Positions 1-8,475 of a stretch of 64,000 nucleotides of DNA are shown piece after piece. Under the pieces are notes generated by a model. It was not told the origin of the DNA and ran no database searches. It saw nothing but the letters and a program-made list of their open reading frames with translations. Positions within the stretch are counted from its first letter, which is position 1; the number at the start of each line of letters is the position of its first letter. A program made the translations under genes and the position numbers. The stretch lies in assembly GCF_014643835.1 (NCBI RefSeq), contig NZ_BMKD01000005.1:372001-436000 (forward strand), written 5' to 3'. This DNA comes from Mucilaginibacter rubeus. GTDB lineage: Bacteria; Bacteroidota; Bacteroidia; Sphingobacteriales; Sphingobacteriaceae.

Positions 1-56
1 AATCGAATTACACGAATTTCAAATTTATGCAAGTAAAAAATTCGTGTAATTCGATT
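1..56. repeat. Perfect 19-bp inverted repeat at window edge
   Basis: Positions 1-19 (AATCGAATTACACGAATTT) are exactly reverse-complemented at 38-56, with an 18-nt loop. There is no T-run typical of a terminator. The rest of 57-373 is AT-rich, holds no gene I can support, and shows no clear TAnnTTTG box. It may be one end of a dispersed palindromic repeat. Confidence 0.8.
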
Positions 57-373
57 AATTTGAAAAAATTAGTGTAAAAATTTCTTATTCGTTCGCCTCC
101 CGACAGCATATATTTTTTAATGCAATTTTTCTGTGGCACACCCGCGCCGATTTGATAAATCTACCACAAAACAGCCAACAAGTGCCCATAATTTCCGGTT
201 AATGTCACAAGATGCCGATTACCGATACATTTACTTAATGCTGACATATGCCCAATTGCAAAAAAACTTATAATAGGTAATATTGCGCCGTTGTGGTTAA
301 CCTTATCTTAACGCATAAGATTATCCATAAATAACTATAACCCAAGCATTATCGGTAATTAACACTTACTACA

Positions 374-1405
374 TTGATCAATTTTTATTTTATAAAACCT
401 GGTTTCAAGAAATCTGGTTTAACGTTTGCATTAAAAGCAATTTGCATACTTTTTATTTTTATTACTGTTGACAATTTAACAGCGGCCGCGAATACCCGCA
501 CAGCTACTCCGACCGATTCGCTGGCCGATAGCGCACTAATGAAAAAGCGCCTCATCAACCAGGCTTTCGATCACATTTATGAGCAAAACCTGCGGGTATC
601 AGAAGGAGGAAACGATTACTTTAACAAAATAAAAACCCAGCTCACTGCCGATCTGGCGCCGAACTTTGTTTTATTCAGCACGCCAAAGTCGCGTTTCTTT
701 TTTGTGTTTACCCCACGGGTGAAGATCCGCCTGCTGGCATCACACGGGGCACCGGTAAAATCGCCGAGTTTTATGCCGGGCGGTACGGTGTATTTCAGGG
801 TGAACGAGGACACTTACAATCCAAAGTTCTTTTCGTTCGGTTACTCACATCATTCCAACGGCGTACGCGGACCATCACTTAATCCCGACGGCAGCTTTAA
901 CCGCGATAGCGGCAAGTTCACCACCAACTTTTATACTTTAACTTATTACAGCGGCAAACGCTTTGATAAAAAAGACCTGATCATCAACCGCTATGACAAC
1001 CTGGGTTTAGAGGTCCACGCCGGTTTGTTTAACCTTGGCTTGTCCGAAGGCTTGAAAGATCATTATGGCTTTATCCGCATTAATGGTAGTCGTATGTACA
1101 ACTTCGCCAAAGCCTATACCGACCCTATTGACAAGAACAAAAAAGTATACCAAAACTGGCAGCGCATCCGGTTCGACTTTACCTATATTGTCGATAAGTA
1201 CGATAATTACTCAACTTTTGATTTTAAGAAGCGTTTAAACGTCAGCCTGAAATACTATTACCAGTTTCCGTTTATGCCTGATGCTGCCCTTATGGTTGGC
1301 GGAGGTTACCGCGGGCAGGATGATTATAACCAGTTTTTCGAAGACAGCTACGGTTATGTTACCATTGGCTTTGCAACAAGCCTGAGTTTTCATACACATA
1401 AGTAA
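374..1405 (+). CDS. Putative outer membrane beta-barrel protein, divergent phospholipase A1 (OMPLA)-like
   Basis: 343 aa with an N-terminal hydrophobic export segment (about 17-32). Residues 153-163 read FSFGYSHHSNG, followed by GSFNR at 173-177. This resembles the OMPLA catalytic region, where His-x-Ser is followed 12 residues later by Asn. Here H159-x-S161 is followed by N176 (15 residues, a three-residue insertion). The rest alternates as beta-strands and includes an aromatic-rich segment near the C-terminus (YGYVTIGFATSLSF). Expected role: outer membrane phospholipid hydrolysis, which is inference. The start at 374 is TTG and no ATG exists nearby, so the N-terminus is uncertain. It could instead be a structural barrel protein without activity. 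Confidence 0.6.
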   Translation: MINFYFIKPGFKKSGLTFALKAICILFIFITVDNLTAAANTRTATPTDSLADSALMKKRLINQAFDHIYEQNLRVSEGGNDYFNKIKTQLTADLAPNFVLFSTPKSRFFFVFTPRVKIRLLASHGAPVKSPSFMPGGTVYFRVNEDTYNPKFFSFGYSHHSNGVRGPSLNPDGSFNRDSGKFTTNFYTLTYYSGKRFDKKDLIINRYDNLGLEVHAGLFNLGLSEGLKDHYGFIRINGSRMYNFAKAYTDPIDKNKKVYQNWQRIRFDFTYIVDKYDNYSTFDFKKRLNVSLKYYYQFPFMPDAALMVGGGYRGQDDYNQFFEDSYGYVTIGFATSLSFHTHK

Positions 1406-1419
1406 AAAAACTACGCCGG

Positions 1420-1526
1420 CGCTCGGCTCCAGCCGGGTGGCAACTATTTCCAGGCCTCTGGCCTGTATAACGGGGCTTCGGCGGCCAGAGGCCGTTTGAT
1501 AGTCAACACCCGGCAAGAGCCGGGCG
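1420..1526. repeat. Large imperfect palindrome with nested arms
   Basis: GGCCTCTGGCC (1453-1463) pairs with GGCCAGAGGCC (1483-1493), and the outer arm GCCGGGTG (1432-1439) pairs with CACCCGGC (1507-1514). The CTCGGCT/AGCCGGG segments near the ends extend it. It is GC-rich compared with its surroundings and lies between the barrel gene and its terminator. Confidence 0.75.
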
Positions 1527-1542
1527 TTAGCAAAGGGGAAAA

Positions 1543-1581
1543 GAGAAGCGGTTTCGCAGGCGAAACCGCTTCTCTTTTTTT
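1543..1581 (+). terminator. Rho-independent terminator after the 374-1405 gene
   Basis: A perfect 14-bp stem (GAGAAGCGGTTTCG, 1543-1556) pairs with 1561-1574 around a 4-nt loop CAGG, followed by seven T (1575-1581). Confidence 0.9.
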
Positions 1582-1662
1582 ATCGCTGCCGCAAGCCTCC
1601 CGGCTTGTGGCCCGCATGCTTAGTAACAGACACGACAATCCATCGCATAACCCTCTTTTTTG

Positions 1663-1670
1663 TACATTTG
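1663..1670 (+). promoter_or_regulatory. -7 box TACATTTG of hisS
   Basis: Exact match to the Bacteroidota -7 consensus TAnnTTTG. Only four bases (CCGC) separate it from the ATG at 1675, so transcription should begin at or next to the start codon. This argues against the longer TTG-started frame at 1660, which overlaps the box. Confidence 0.75.
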
Positions 1671-1674
1671 CCGC

Positions 1675-3213
1675 ATGGCATCCATTAAACCATCCGTACC
1701 CAAGGGCACCCGCGATTTTTCACCTGCCGAAATGGTGAAACGCAATTATATTTTCGATACTATTAAATCCGTTTTCCGCAAATATGGCTATCAGCAGATA
1801 GAAACACCCACCATGGAAAACTCATCAACCTTAATGGGGAAATATGGCGAAGAAGGGGATAGACTGATATTTAAAGTATTAGACAGCGGAGAATATCTTG
1901 AAAAAACATTAACATATAAAAAGCTATTAGATCTTTCAGGTCAAACACTCCATCAAAGACAACTTCAGGACAAAGTTCTTGCATCGATGGATTCAAAAAC
2001 AAATTCGGATACGCTTAATTCAACAATATTAGCAGCGCAAGGAAAGCAAAGTGAGATTGAAAGCCAACTGATTTATTTTATAAATGAGTCCTTAACGTCA
2101 AAGAGAATAACTTCAGAAATCTCCGAAAAAGCCCTACGCTATGACCTTACCGTGCCTTTTGCCCGTTACGTAGTTCAACACCAAAACGAGATCACTTTTC
2201 CATTCAAACGTTTCCAGGTGCAGCCGGTTTGGCGTGCCGACAGGCCCCAACGTGGCCGTTACCGTGAGTTTTACCAATGCGATGCGGATGTGGTAGGCTC
2301 TGATTCACTACTGAACGAAGCCGAGTTTATTATGATCTATGACGAGGCTTTAACCCAACTTGGCCTTAAAGATTTCAGCATAAAGATCAATAATAGAAAA
2401 ATACTATCAGGAATTGCACAAGTTATAGACAAATCTGATAACATCATTGATTTAACTGTAGCTATCGACAAGCTGGACAAAATCGGCCTTGATGGCGTGA
2501 CTAAAGAACTGCTTGAAAAAGGTTTTACCGATGCCGATATCGACAAACTAAAACCTGTTATCCTGTTGGAAGGCAACAACACCGAAAAACTGGCAAGCCT
2601 TCGTGAAGCATTAGCCCAATCAGAGATCGGCTTAAAAGGCTGCGACGAAATAGAAACCGTTTTCGGCTATATAGAACGTTGCCCGCTTCAAACCGCAAAG
2701 CTTGAATTGGATATTACCCTTGCCCGCGGCTTAAACTATTATACCGGTGCTATCTTCGAGGTGAAAACCAACGAAGTAAATATGGGCAGCATCGGCGGCG
2801 GCGGACGTTATGATGACCTTACCGGCATGTTTGGCTTAAAAGGCCTTACCGGTGCAGGGATCTCCTTCGGGGCCGACAGGATCTATGACGTACTGGAAGA
2901 GCTAAACCTGTTCCCGGCCGGCAGTAATCAAACCACGCAGGTACTTATATGCAATTTCGATAAAGCTGGCGAACTTTATAGCTTACCTCTATTACAGCAG
3001 CTTCGCCGCAACAATATCAACACGGAACTGTACCCGGCAGGCGCGAAAATTAAAAAGCAGATGGAGTACGCTAACAATAAGAACATCCCTTATGTGGTGG
3101 TTATTGGCGGCGATGAAATGCAAACCGGGCTATTGACATTTAAAGACATGGCAAGCGGTGTTCAGGAGAAATTGACGGCGGATGAGATCGTAGCAAAACT
3201 GAACCGGGATTAA
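1675..3213 (+). CDS. hisS: Histidine--tRNA ligase with an internal insertion
   Basis: Charges tRNA-His in the cytoplasm (class II synthetase). Visible landmarks: N-terminal PKGTRDFSP, motif 2 region RPQRGRYREFYQCDADVVGS, the histidine-binding LDITLARGLNYYTGA, motif 3 GAGISFGADRI, and a C-terminal anticodon-binding domain (from about 420). The protein is 512 aa from the ATG at 1675, while relatives are about 455. The extra length sits at about residues 76-148 (1900-2118), between VLDSGEYL and ISEKALRYDL. That stretch is AT-rich and uses ATA, TTA and AGA codons unlike its flanks. The ATG was chosen because a -7 box lies 4 nt upstream. Function is secure; the effect of the insertion is unknown. 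Confidence 0.95.
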   Translation: MASIKPSVPKGTRDFSPAEMVKRNYIFDTIKSVFRKYGYQQIETPTMENSSTLMGKYGEEGDRLIFKVLDSGEYLEKTLTYKKLLDLSGQTLHQRQLQDKVLASMDSKTNSDTLNSTILAAQGKQSEIESQLIYFINESLTSKRITSEISEKALRYDLTVPFARYVVQHQNEITFPFKRFQVQPVWRADRPQRGRYREFYQCDADVVGSDSLLNEAEFIMIYDEALTQLGLKDFSIKINNRKILSGIAQVIDKSDNIIDLTVAIDKLDKIGLDGVTKELLEKGFTDADIDKLKPVILLEGNNTEKLASLREALAQSEIGLKGCDEIETVFGYIERCPLQTAKLELDITLARGLNYYTGAIFEVKTNEVNMGSIGGGGRYDDLTGMFGLKGLTGAGISFGADRIYDVLEELNLFPAGSNQTTQVLICNFDKAGELYSLPLLQQLRRNNINTELYPAGAKIKKQMEYANNKNIPYVVVIGGDEMQTGLLTFKDMASGVQEKLTADEIVAKLNRD

Positions 3214-3302
3214 ACGGATTTTTTGGATTGACGGGATTTGATTTTGTACGCGTCTTATTTTCATTTCCTTTTTTGGTTTAGAGCAAATGACAAAGCCGGG
3301 GA

Positions 3303-3335
3303 AGACTTACGAAGTTTTGAAAACTTCGTAAGTCT
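3303..3335. repeat. Near-perfect 33-bp palindrome
   Basis: AGACTTACGAAGTTTT (3303-3318) is reverse-complemented at 3320-3335 around a single G. It lies between convergent hisS and the YihY gene with no T-tail. I suspect a dispersed Bacteroidota palindrome rather than a terminator. Confidence 0.75.
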
Positions 3336-3439
3336 GGATTCTACAACATCTCATGGCGCCAATCGAAGGGTCGCGCAGAGGCCAGCCTACCATGCCTCGA
3401 CGAGCTCAGCATAATACCCGTTTTTTACCATAATGTTTC

Positions 3440-4438
3440 CTATCCCTTTTTCTCTCCCTCATCCTTTTTCAAATGCCCTTCAAGCTGCGGGTTTTGAGGT
3501 GGAAGAGTTTTTACGCGGTGTTCAACCTCGGTTTGTTGAACGTGAACGGCGTAATCTGCCGGCTCTATATGGCTCCCGCTGGCTTCGGCAAATACCTGGG
3601 TAAACTCGGCACCAATGTACAATATGGCCGATGTATAATAGATCCAAACCAATATCACAATAATAGAACCCGCCGCGCCATAGGCCGACCCTTGTGCTGT
3701 ATATTGAATATAAAGGCTGATGAGATACTGACCTATCATAAACAGGATAGCTGTAAATACCGCGCCGCTGCGCACATCGCGCCATTTGATTTTAACATCG
3801 GGCAAAAACTTGAATATGATGCCAAACAAGGTAGTGATCACCACCAGGGTAATACCCAGGTTTAGCACCTGGACAAATACTTTCGTAAAAGAATCGATAC
3901 CGGGAAAAAAATGCTGGATCTGATCCTTCAGGGCACTTATGATCAGGTTGATAATAAGCGATGCCAACAATAGGAAGCCCAGGCTGATGATGAGCGAAAA
4001 GGACACAAACCGGTTTTTTAGCAATTGCATCCAGCCACTTTTAGGTTTGGCTTTAACCCTCCAGATAATATTAAGCGAATCCTGGATCTCGATAAAAATA
4101 CTGCTTGCACCCAATAAAAGCGTAACCACGCCAATAACAACCGCTATGCCCGATTTCCCGGATAGCGCAAGGTGCTTTAACGCATCCTGAATTTGTGCTG
4201 CCGGCGTTTTGCCAACATAACGAACAATTTCGGGGTACAACCGCTCGGTTGCGGCATCCTGTCCAAAAACCAGGCCGGCTACAGATATTACAATGATTAG
4301 TAATGGAGCAATTGAAAAAACAGTGTAATAAGCCAGCGAGGCGCTTAATTTTAAGCCATTATCTTTTGAAAAGCCCGTGAACGATGCCAGCAGCACTTTC
4401 CATAATTGTTTAAAGTATGCTTTGCTTAAAAACTTCAT
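3440..4438 (-). CDS. YihY/BrkB family inner membrane protein
   Basis: 332 aa with about six membrane segments (near 35-60, 94-117, 148-172, 190-212, 224-245, 255-280). It carries family hallmarks: SASLAYYTVFSIAPLL at the first helix, the mid-protein LLGASSIFIEIQDSLNIIW, and QGSAYGAAGSIIVILVW near the last helices. The charged, hydrophilic tail after about 290 is probably cytoplasmic. The family was once misnamed ribonuclease BN; its real role is unsettled (envelope or transport). Single gene, convergent with hisS. Confidence 0.9.
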   Translation of the reverse strand: MKFLSKAYFKQLWKVLLASFTGFSKDNGLKLSASLAYYTVFSIAPLLIIVISVAGLVFGQDAATERLYPEIVRYVGKTPAAQIQDALKHLALSGKSGIAVVIGVVTLLLGASSIFIEIQDSLNIIWRVKAKPKSGWMQLLKNRFVSFSLIISLGFLLLASLIINLIISALKDQIQHFFPGIDSFTKVFVQVLNLGITLVVITTLFGIIFKFLPDVKIKWRDVRSGAVFTAILFMIGQYLISLYIQYTAQGSAYGAAGSIIVILVWIYYTSAILYIGAEFTQVFAEASGSHIEPADYAVHVQQTEVEHRVKTLPPQNPQLEGHLKKDEGEKKG

Positions 4439-4549
4439 GCCTGTGTTTTTGTAGATTAACCCTGCTTATGTACGGTTAAGCAATATTAATGCCTTTTGTA
4501 TGGTTTTGTAATAAAAGTTGTAAGTTTTGAAACAGGGCTGCCTAACGTA

Positions 4550-5233
4550 TTATAAGGACTGAACGGGAATATCCAGCAACTCATACCCGGCCCAGCCTAT
4601 AAAATCATAATGCCACCATTCGGTTGAGAGCACTTTAAAGCCGTATTTGGCCATTACTGTTTTCAGCAGCTCGCGGTTGGCAATTTGCTGCGGCGGTAAA
4701 TCCATATAGTTTGCCCCGGCCTTACGGCTAAAGCTATCAAAGCCGGTTGGCATATCCAGTTCTTTGCCGGTTTTAAGATTGATAAGGGAAAGGTCAATAG
4801 CGCAGCCACGGTTATGCTTCGAGCCTTTGCGCGGATCGGCTACAAAATTGGTATCGGGGGCCATTTCATAAAAATTAACGGTAACCGAATATGGCCGATA
4901 GGCATCATAAATTTTAATACCGAGTCCCTGCATTTTTAATTCGGCTTCAACCTGCTGAAGCGCTTTTACAACCGAGAGCCTTGCATAAGCTTTGGCCCTT
5001 GTATACATGCGGCGGTGCATGAAATTGTTGGTTGTAGCATACCGCAGATCTAAGATAATTTCGGGGATATATTTCTTTATTTCCACCAGTTGTTTATCCG
5101 GGTTTGCTTTAACCTGTAGTTTATAGCGGGCAATACCATAAATTTTTGCACTGTCGATATATTTATAGTGCTGCGCATTAACGCGCAAAGCACACGCGAC
5201 AAATATCAGCAATATCAAATACCGGCGATTCAT
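4550..5233 (-). CDS. D-alanyl-D-alanine dipeptidase (VanX/DdpX-type, peptidase M15D)
   Basis: Hydrolyses D-Ala-D-Ala, probably in the periplasm: a signal peptide with an AQ cleavage site is seen at 1-21. The VanX zinc and catalytic set is complete: R113 in DAYRP, the SxHxxGxAxD motif SKHNRGCAID with H140 and D147, and E205/H208 in TEWWHYD. At 227 aa it is of normal length plus a signal peptide. No vanA/vanH/vanRS neighbours exist, so a wall-recycling role is likelier than vancomycin resistance. It lies 9 bp downstream of the alanine dehydrogenase gene on the same strand, which may link it to D-/L-alanine metabolism. Confidence 0.9.
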   Translation of the reverse strand: MNRRYLILLIFVACALRVNAQHYKYIDSAKIYGIARYKLQVKANPDKQLVEIKKYIPEIILDLRYATTNNFMHRRMYTRAKAYARLSVVKALQQVEAELKMQGLGIKIYDAYRPYSVTVNFYEMAPDTNFVADPRKGSKHNRGCAIDLSLINLKTGKELDMPTGFDSFSRKAGANYMDLPPQQIANRELLKTVMAKYGFKVLSTEWWHYDFIGWAGYELLDIPVQSL

Positions 5234-5242
5234 ATTACCCGT

Positions 5243-6469
5243 TTACCTGTGCGATACGATCAGCAAATCGAGGTCTTTGCAGGGGATCGAGAAACGCTCG
5301 CCAATGTGTTTATTGGTAAGCTGGCCCTGGTAAATATAAACCGCGTTACGCACCCCCGATTTTTGCCAGATGAGGTTTTTGATGCCGCCCATATCACCAA
5401 TATCAAGCAGTATCGGTGCAAAAATATTGGTGAGCGCATAGGTAGCGGTACGGGCTACACGCGATGCGATGTTAGGCACACAATAATGAATTACATCATA
5501 TTTGCGAAAAACGGGGTGGGTATGATTGGTAACTTCGGATGTTTCAAAACAGCCGCCCTGGTCAATACTTACATCAATGATCACCGAGTCGCGTTTCATG
5601 CGGCTAACGGTAGCTTCAGAGATAATGCAGGGGCTGCGGCCATCTTCGGCACGGAGCGCACCTATGGCCACATCGCAGGTGGTTATAGCTTTTTCCAATA
5701 CAATAGGTTGCACCACCGATGTGAAAACGCGGTTGCCGATATTGTTTTGCAGGCGGCGGAGCTTGTATATCGACGGATCGAACACCTTAACCTCGGCACC
5801 CAATGATATGGCGGTGCGTGCCGCGTATTCGCCCACGGTTCCGGCACCAAGAATCACGATTTCGGTTGGCGGAACACCGGTTATACCGCCCAGCATCAGG
5901 CCTTTGCCTTCAAAAACATTGCTTAAATATTCGGCTGCTATAAGTATGGAAGTAGCGCCCACAATTTCGCTCATAGCCCTCACCACCGTAAGGGTATTGC
6001 CCTCATCGCGCAAATGCTCAAAACTTAGCGCGGTGATCTTTTTGGCCATCAGCGCCTGAATGCTTTCGGCCTTGAGCGTAGCGATTTGCAGGGTAGAGAT
6101 CAGGAGCTGCCCGGGTTTCATCAGCTCAATTTCATGCGTAGTAGGAGGGGCTATTTTGATAATGATATCGGCCTCGTAAACCTTTTTGGTATCATATACT
6201 ATCTGGGCGCCCTGCTCACTGTAATCTTTATCCGAAAAATTGGCGGCCTGCCCGGCATTACTCTCCAGCATCACCTCGTGGCCGTTATTAACCAGCAAGG
6301 CTACCGACAGCGGGGTCAACGGCACACGGTTTTCCTGGAAGGAAACCTCTTTGGGAATGCCGATGTATAGCTTGTTTTTTTTGCTTTTTACCTCCAGCAA
6401 CGACTCCTGGGGCTGCAACATTGCTTGCTTGGCAATATCCGAAAACCCGCTATATATCCCTGAACTCAT
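5243..6469 (-). CDS. ald: Alanine dehydrogenase (AlaDH/PNT family)
   Basis: NAD-dependent interconversion of L-alanine and pyruvate plus ammonia. The N-terminal AlaDH/PNT domain starts at about 34 (KLYIGIPKEVSFQENRVPLT). The Rossmann motif VILGAGTVGEYAARTA lies at 205-220, and late signatures are IDVSIDQGGCFETSE (298-312) and HYCVPNIASRVARTAT (328-343). It carries about 30 extra N-terminal residues compared with classical Ald, as is common in Bacteroidota homologues. Saccharopine-dehydrogenase-like relatives share the fold, but the C-terminal motifs favour Ald. Likely co-transcribed with the downstream VanX-type gene (9-bp gap). Confidence 0.88.
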   Translation of the reverse strand: MSSGIYSGFSDIAKQAMLQPQESLLEVKSKKNKLYIGIPKEVSFQENRVPLTPLSVALLVNNGHEVMLESNAGQAANFSDKDYSEQGAQIVYDTKKVYEADIIIKIAPPTTHEIELMKPGQLLISTLQIATLKAESIQALMAKKITALSFEHLRDEGNTLTVVRAMSEIVGATSILIAAEYLSNVFEGKGLMLGGITGVPPTEIVILGAGTVGEYAARTAISLGAEVKVFDPSIYKLRRLQNNIGNRVFTSVVQPIVLEKAITTCDVAIGALRAEDGRSPCIISEATVSRMKRDSVIIDVSIDQGGCFETSEVTNHTHPVFRKYDVIHYCVPNIASRVARTATYALTNIFAPILLDIGDMGGIKNLIWQKSGVRNAVYIYQGQLTNKHIGERFSIPCKDLDLLIVSHR

Positions 6470-6522
6470 GATGTGTTTTTTTTAAGGCTGTTGAAGATAA
6501 GAAAAAACGATGTATGATAAAA

Positions 6523-6969
6523 CTAAATATTTTCCATGCTGATGCTGCGCGAGGTGCTGTCCAAAACCCGGATCCGGATGTTGGTGTAACGGTTCGGGAG
6601 CAGGTCGGGAATTTTTTCGGGCCACTCAATAAAGCAGTAGGCATCGCTGTAAAAATATTCCTCATAGCCCATATCCAATGCTTCTGTTTGATTTTTAAGG
6701 CGATAGAAATCAAAATGAAAGATCCTGCTGTCGCGCCCGGTGTATTCGTTTACAATTGAAAACGTCGGACTGGTTGCCTGTTCTGTTACGCCAAGTTCTT
6801 CGCATAAAGCTTTGATGAGCGTTGTTTTGCCCGCCCCCATTTCGCCATAAAAAAGAAAAATTTTATTCCCTGCCGAGTTGGCCAGGATAGCTTCGGCAGC
6901 TTGCGGTAATTGAGATGTTGAATTTACAGATAGTTGCACGTGTAATAATGTTGTTCTATACCATGTCAT
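6523..6969 (-). CDS. tsaE: tRNA threonylcarbamoyladenosine biosynthesis ATPase TsaE
   Basis: P-loop ATPase that works with TsaB/TsaD to make t6A37 in tRNA. It has Walker A GEMGAGKTTLIKAL, SPTFSIVNEY, the Walker B-like HFDFYRL and IEWPEKI, all in canonical order. 148 aa from the ATG at 6969; GTG at 6939 (138 aa) is an equally plausible start because family homology begins there. A longer upstream frame reaching 7137 runs through repeat sequence and is not credible. The ald start lies 53 bp downstream. Confidence 0.9.
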   Translation of the reverse strand: MTWYRTTLLHVQLSVNSTSQLPQAAEAILANSAGNKIFLFYGEMGAGKTTLIKALCEELGVTEQATSPTFSIVNEYTGRDSRIFHFDFYRLKNQTEALDMGYEEYFYSDAYCFIEWPEKIPDLLPNRYTNIRIRVLDSTSRSISMENI

Positions 6970-7065
6970 TTTGCGAGCGCAGCGTGTCAACCGCATGCTA
7001 TACAGGGCCGCTTTGCTTCCATGTAATTGCTTTATTTTATAATGACGAGATCGTAAATTATTGTT

Positions 7066-7180
7066 TATTAAATATATTTTTTGATCGATAGTAATATGGG
7101 CGTTGCCTGCGGCCCGTGCTATCCGCTCATACTGCACAGGCCTTAATCACAAGGCCGGTATCCGCTCCTATCACTAACGC
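7066..7180 (-). ncRNA. Dispersed structured element, copy A
   Basis: On the minus strand it starts GCGTTAGTGATAGGAGCGGA and ends GGGCCGCAGGCAACGCCCAT plus an AT-rich tail (ATCAAAAAATATATTTAAT). It is nearly identical over about 115 nt to 46411-46530 and shares both ends with 16865-16977. GCGTT pairs with AACGC at the base, and an inner hairpin pairs 8 of 9 positions of ACCGGCCTT with AAGGCCTGT. It lies 120 nt downstream of, and co-oriented with, the hydrolase gene, and upstream of tsaE. RNA identity is inferred from the conserved pairing; it could be a DNA-level repeat. Confidence 0.55.
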
Positions 7181-7300
7181 GCCCCCGCACCTGATCGCTA
7201 AAATCCATTTTATACGCCATCACGGTTTTTTAGTAACCCGCCCAGTGGTTACCCGCCATGGCACCCTTTTAGTTGTTCAAAAATACTCAAAATCCCTAAA

Positions 7301-8278
7301 TTATAAATTAGCCATCAGGGCTTTAAAAAAAGCCTCCTTAACCTCTATATGTGGGATATGCCCGCAATTATCAAACTCGATGAGCTTGCAGCCGGGGATT
7401 TTTCGGGCCGTTTCGGGCCCTAATATTTTATACTGCCCATGTTTGGCTTTTTCTTCGTCGTTAAGCAGGCCTTTACCTACTATGGTTTTATCCTCTTTGC
7501 CTGTAAACAACACGGCAGGCACTTTAATGAGCCCAAATTCGTAACAAACCGGCTGCTCATAAATCATTTCAAAAGTGAGCGCGGCTACTTTGGCATAACG
7601 GGGAAAATCGGCGCTTTTACTTACGCCGGCACCAATCGCAACCAAATAATCGTATTCGGGTTTCCAGGTGGTGAAATAAGATGTTTGATAATACTTCTTA
7701 ACACTTTCGTAGCTGGTTTTCAATTCGGTTTTGTAATCGTCTTCGGCACTTGCATACGGAACAAATGTGCGGTAATCTTCCAGGCCGATCGGATCTTCAA
7801 GCAGCAATTTTTCAACCCTGCCGGGATACATGAGCGTAAACCGGGTGGCCAGCATCCCGCCCATGGAGTGGCCCATTAAAGTAACCTTTTGAACCCCTAA
7901 GCTATCCAGCAGGTTTTTGTTAAACCTTGCCAGTTGATGAAAGCTATAATGGATGATTGCTTTTGATGATTTGCCAAAGCCGATCTGGTCCGGCACAATC
8001 ACCCGGTAGCCTTTGCTACTGAGCACGCGGATTACATCTGCCCAATAATAGCCGCCAAAGTTTTTGCCGTGAAAAAGCATTATTGTTTTGCCGTTGGGAG
8101 CAGCTGGTTTTACATCCATATAGGCCATGCGCAGATCCTGCCCTTCAACTTTTATGGGCATAAAGTTTACCGGGTAGGGGTATTTTACATTTTCGAGTGT
8201 AATAGAAAGCGTATCGGTTTGGGCATTTGCCGCGATGATCGTGGATATCAGGAGTAAAAGCATTAGTATTTTACGCAT
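7301..8278 (-). CDS. Secreted alpha/beta hydrolase
   Basis: 325 aa from the ATG at 8278, which begins a clean signal peptide (MRKILMLLLLISTIIAANAQ). The nucleophile elbow GHSMGG carries S138, the oxyanion region is MLFHGKNFGG, the acid is probably in TGKEDK, and the catalytic His is in NCGHIPHIE. The fold resembles small-molecule esterases, epoxide hydrolases and haloperoxidase-like enzymes; the substrate cannot be told. The open frame continues upstream to 8392, but that part is GC-rich spacer without coding character. Confidence 0.88.
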   Translation of the reverse strand: MRKILMLLLLISTIIAANAQTDTLSITLENVKYPYPVNFMPIKVEGQDLRMAYMDVKPAAPNGKTIMLFHGKNFGGYYWADVIRVLSSKGYRVIVPDQIGFGKSSKAIIHYSFHQLARFNKNLLDSLGVQKVTLMGHSMGGMLATRFTLMYPGRVEKLLLEDPIGLEDYRTFVPYASAEDDYKTELKTSYESVKKYYQTSYFTTWKPEYDYLVAIGAGVSKSADFPRYAKVAALTFEMIYEQPVCYEFGLIKVPAVLFTGKEDKTIVGKGLLNDEEKAKHGQYKILGPETARKIPGCKLIEFDNCGHIPHIEVKEAFFKALMANL

Positions 8279-8425
8279 ACAGAAAAATACAGAAGACAGA
8301 AGTAAATGTTTGCCCCCGGCCTGCCAAAGGGCGAGTTTGACCTGGTGATGACCAGGAAGGCGCAAGCAATCCCTGAACGGGCAGCCGCACATACGTGCGC
8401 CAGTCGGGCGAGGGGCAGGAAAATA

Positions 8426-8456
8426 AAAAAGTCCTGCCGGATGGCAGGACTTTTTA
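8426..8456 (-). terminator. Terminator downstream of the TonB receptor gene
   Basis: GTCCTGCC (8431-8438) pairs with GGCAGGAC (8443-8450), with A-run and T-run flanks extending the stem. It sits 20 bp past the receptor stop codon. The symmetric tails mean it could act in both directions. Confidence 0.85.
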
Positions 8457-8475
8457 TCTGAGGCATCATTAATGA

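Noticed and set aside
616-813. Antisense open frames across most genes
   Set aside because: They overlap confidently assigned genes, lack promoters or motifs, and reflect codon bias of the true strand.
3303-3335. Terminator of hisS
   Set aside because: It is a strong palindrome, but no T-run follows on either strand and the loop is one base.
4550-5233. Vancomycin-resistance gene cluster
   Set aside because: Only a VanX-type dipeptidase is present; no ligase, dehydrogenase VanH or VanRS pair. The neighbour is alanine dehydrogenase.
6970-7137. N-terminal extension of TsaE up to 7137
   Set aside because: The added residues have no family homology and run into the dispersed structured element; known TsaE proteins are about 140 aa.
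8306-8461. 51-codon plus-strand frame starting MFAPGLPKGEFDLVMTRK
   Set aside because: It runs through the terminator hairpin of the receptor gene and has no promoter or known relatives; the GC-rich spacer remains unexplained.
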